The position numbers and the translations under genes are program-made. A DNA stretch of 64,000 nt from JAVXGM01 sp036657395 (lineage in GTDB: Bacteria; Bacillota; Clostridia; Peptostreptococcales; Anaerovoracaceae): assembly GCA_036657395.1 (NCBI GenBank), contig JAVXGM010000001.1, forward strand, positions 256,352 to 320,351, in the 5' to 3' direction. Below, in pieces: positions 63,541 to 64,000 of this stretch. The first letter of the stretch is position 1, and each line of letters opens with the position of its first letter. The notes beneath the pieces are model-generated. The model worked only from the letters and a program-made list of their open reading frames with translations. It did no database searches and was not told the origin of the DNA.

Positions 63541-63556
63541 ATAAATAAATAAATAA
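63541..63556. repeat. tetranucleotide repeat (ATAA)4 in the nhaC leader
   Basis: Four perfect copies of ATAA (TTAT on the mRNA strand) between the nhaC promoter and its RBS. It could slip in length, altering the leader only. Confidence 0.6.
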
Positions 63557-63582
63557 TTGCCCACTTACTTGTGCGCAGAATA

Positions 63583-63611
63583 ATTATATCGCTTACAAAA
63601 AAATTTGTCAA
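63583..63611 (-). promoter_or_regulatory. consensus promoter of nhaC
   Basis: On the minus strand, TTGACA (63606-63611) and TATAAT (63583-63588) are separated by exactly 17 bases, a perfect sigma-70 promoter, about 60 bases before the start. Between 63612 and 63902 I see no gene. Confidence 0.85.
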
Positions 63612-63902
63612 TGAAGAAAGTCATAAAACCGAGCATTTGTAAGCCATAGCAATATATATGCAGACTAGAGTATTCATATAAAAAGTTAAATCAGCACATG
63701 AATTGATACACATTAATAAGGGAAACGTTGGATTAAAAAACAAGATAGTATAGTGGATCATTCAAGCCAAAGAAATTAAAATTCACCTTTTTGGATTGCT
63801 GCAGGTAAATGTATTTAGGGTAAGGAAAAGAAGGGGCTTCCAAATTAATAATTGCCTATATAATGTAAAGAAAAGAAAAAAAATAATAAATGGAAAAAGC
63901 TA

Positions 63903-63943
63903 TTGACAGAACAGCTTGTCTTTGGTAATATAGACAAGCTGTT
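63903..63943 (+). promoter_or_regulatory. strong promoter enclosed by a 12-bp inverted repeat (operator)
   Basis: TTGACA (63903-63908), 17 bases, TAATAT (63926-63931). A perfect inverted repeat AACAGCTTGTCT / AGACAAGCTGTT (63910-63921 and 63932-63943, 10 bases between) fills the spacer and brackets the -10 box. The gene it drives would lie beyond the window end. Confidence 0.75.
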
Positions 63944-64000
63944 ACAAAGAGCAGAGGAAACGTAAAAACAACAGACAAGAAGAGAAAAGACACTTCAAAG

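Noticed and set aside
1..64000. CRISPR array, phage or insertion sequence
   Set aside because: No regularly spaced direct repeats, transposase, integrase or phage structural gene was recognised anywhere in the window.

Overview
The window is AT-rich, densely packed DNA from an anaerobic Gram-positive bacterium of the class Clostridia. Genes are joined by short overlaps (ATGA, TAATG), ribosome binding sites are strong GGAGG types, and promoters and intrinsic terminators look Firmicute-like. The gene content (Rnf complex, V-type ATPase, molybdenum hydroxylase, dihydropyrimidine dehydrogenase, a diaminopentanoate-dehydrogenase-like enzyme, few sugar genes) suggests an amino-acid and nucleobase fermenter. 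An Anaerovoracaceae-like (former Clostridiales family XIII) gut organism is a guess from gene content, not a proven placement.

Layout: (1) 1-9.8 kb: a Mop-type molybdenum hydroxylase on the minus strand. Diverging from it is a seven-gene operon: TrsS-like radical SAM protein, methyltransferase, C-GCAxxG-C-C protein, short CoA-ligase-like protein, XdhC, a nucleotidyltransferase/histidine-phosphatase fusion and an S11-like lipoprotein. (2) 9.8-13.6 kb, minus strand: an orphan 2,4-diaminopentanoate dehydrogenase-like gene and a Cd/Zn efflux module (P-type ATPase, separate HMA chaperone, ArsR/CadC-type repressor with palindromic operator). (3) 13.9-22.5 kb: a complete nine-gene V-type ATPase operon whose c-ring keeps the Na+ ligands of Enterococcus NtpK. 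(4) 22.5-26.5 kb: a cassette of two ATPase proteins, a DRTGG protein, a PHP protein, a sensory-type [FeFe]-hydrogenase-like protein and an HndB-like ferredoxin. (5) 26.7-33.6 kb: rnfCDGEAB followed by a Gx transporter, a NusG-II protein and ApbE, the enzyme expected to flavinylate RnfG and RnfD. (6) 33.6-43.9 kb: a two-component system, then carD-yacL-ispDF-proS and a housekeeping run (chromate transporter halves, Nudix, cyclophilin, PepSY lipoprotein, thioredoxin reductase-like).

(7) 43.9-50.4 kb: a broken YgeY-like M20 hydrolase remnant, then a LacI-type regulator, a PreA-like flavoprotein, a carbamoylase and preT-preA, which look like reductive pyrimidine degradation. A palindromic LacI-type operator sits just after the carbamoylase promoter. 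(8) 50.6-57.5 kb: a beta-CASP nuclease, a sigma-54 activator next to a class III aminotransferase that has a near-consensus -24/-12 promoter, and a NiaR repressor divergent from an EIIC-like membrane protein with a NiaR-like palindrome over its -35 box. (9) 57.5-64 kb: AI-2E-type permease, U32 protein, PFL-activase and an NhaC antiporter. The last 100 bases hold a strong promoter enclosed in a 12-bp inverted repeat, for a gene beyond the window.

Taken together, the Rnf complex can build a sodium gradient from reduced ferredoxin, the V-ATPase can couple to it, and NhaC exchanges Na+ for protons. The catabolic genes (Mo hydroxylase, pyrimidine reduction, aminotransferase) would feed it reductant and carbon. 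No tRNA, rRNA, CRISPR array, insertion sequence or phage gene was recognised.
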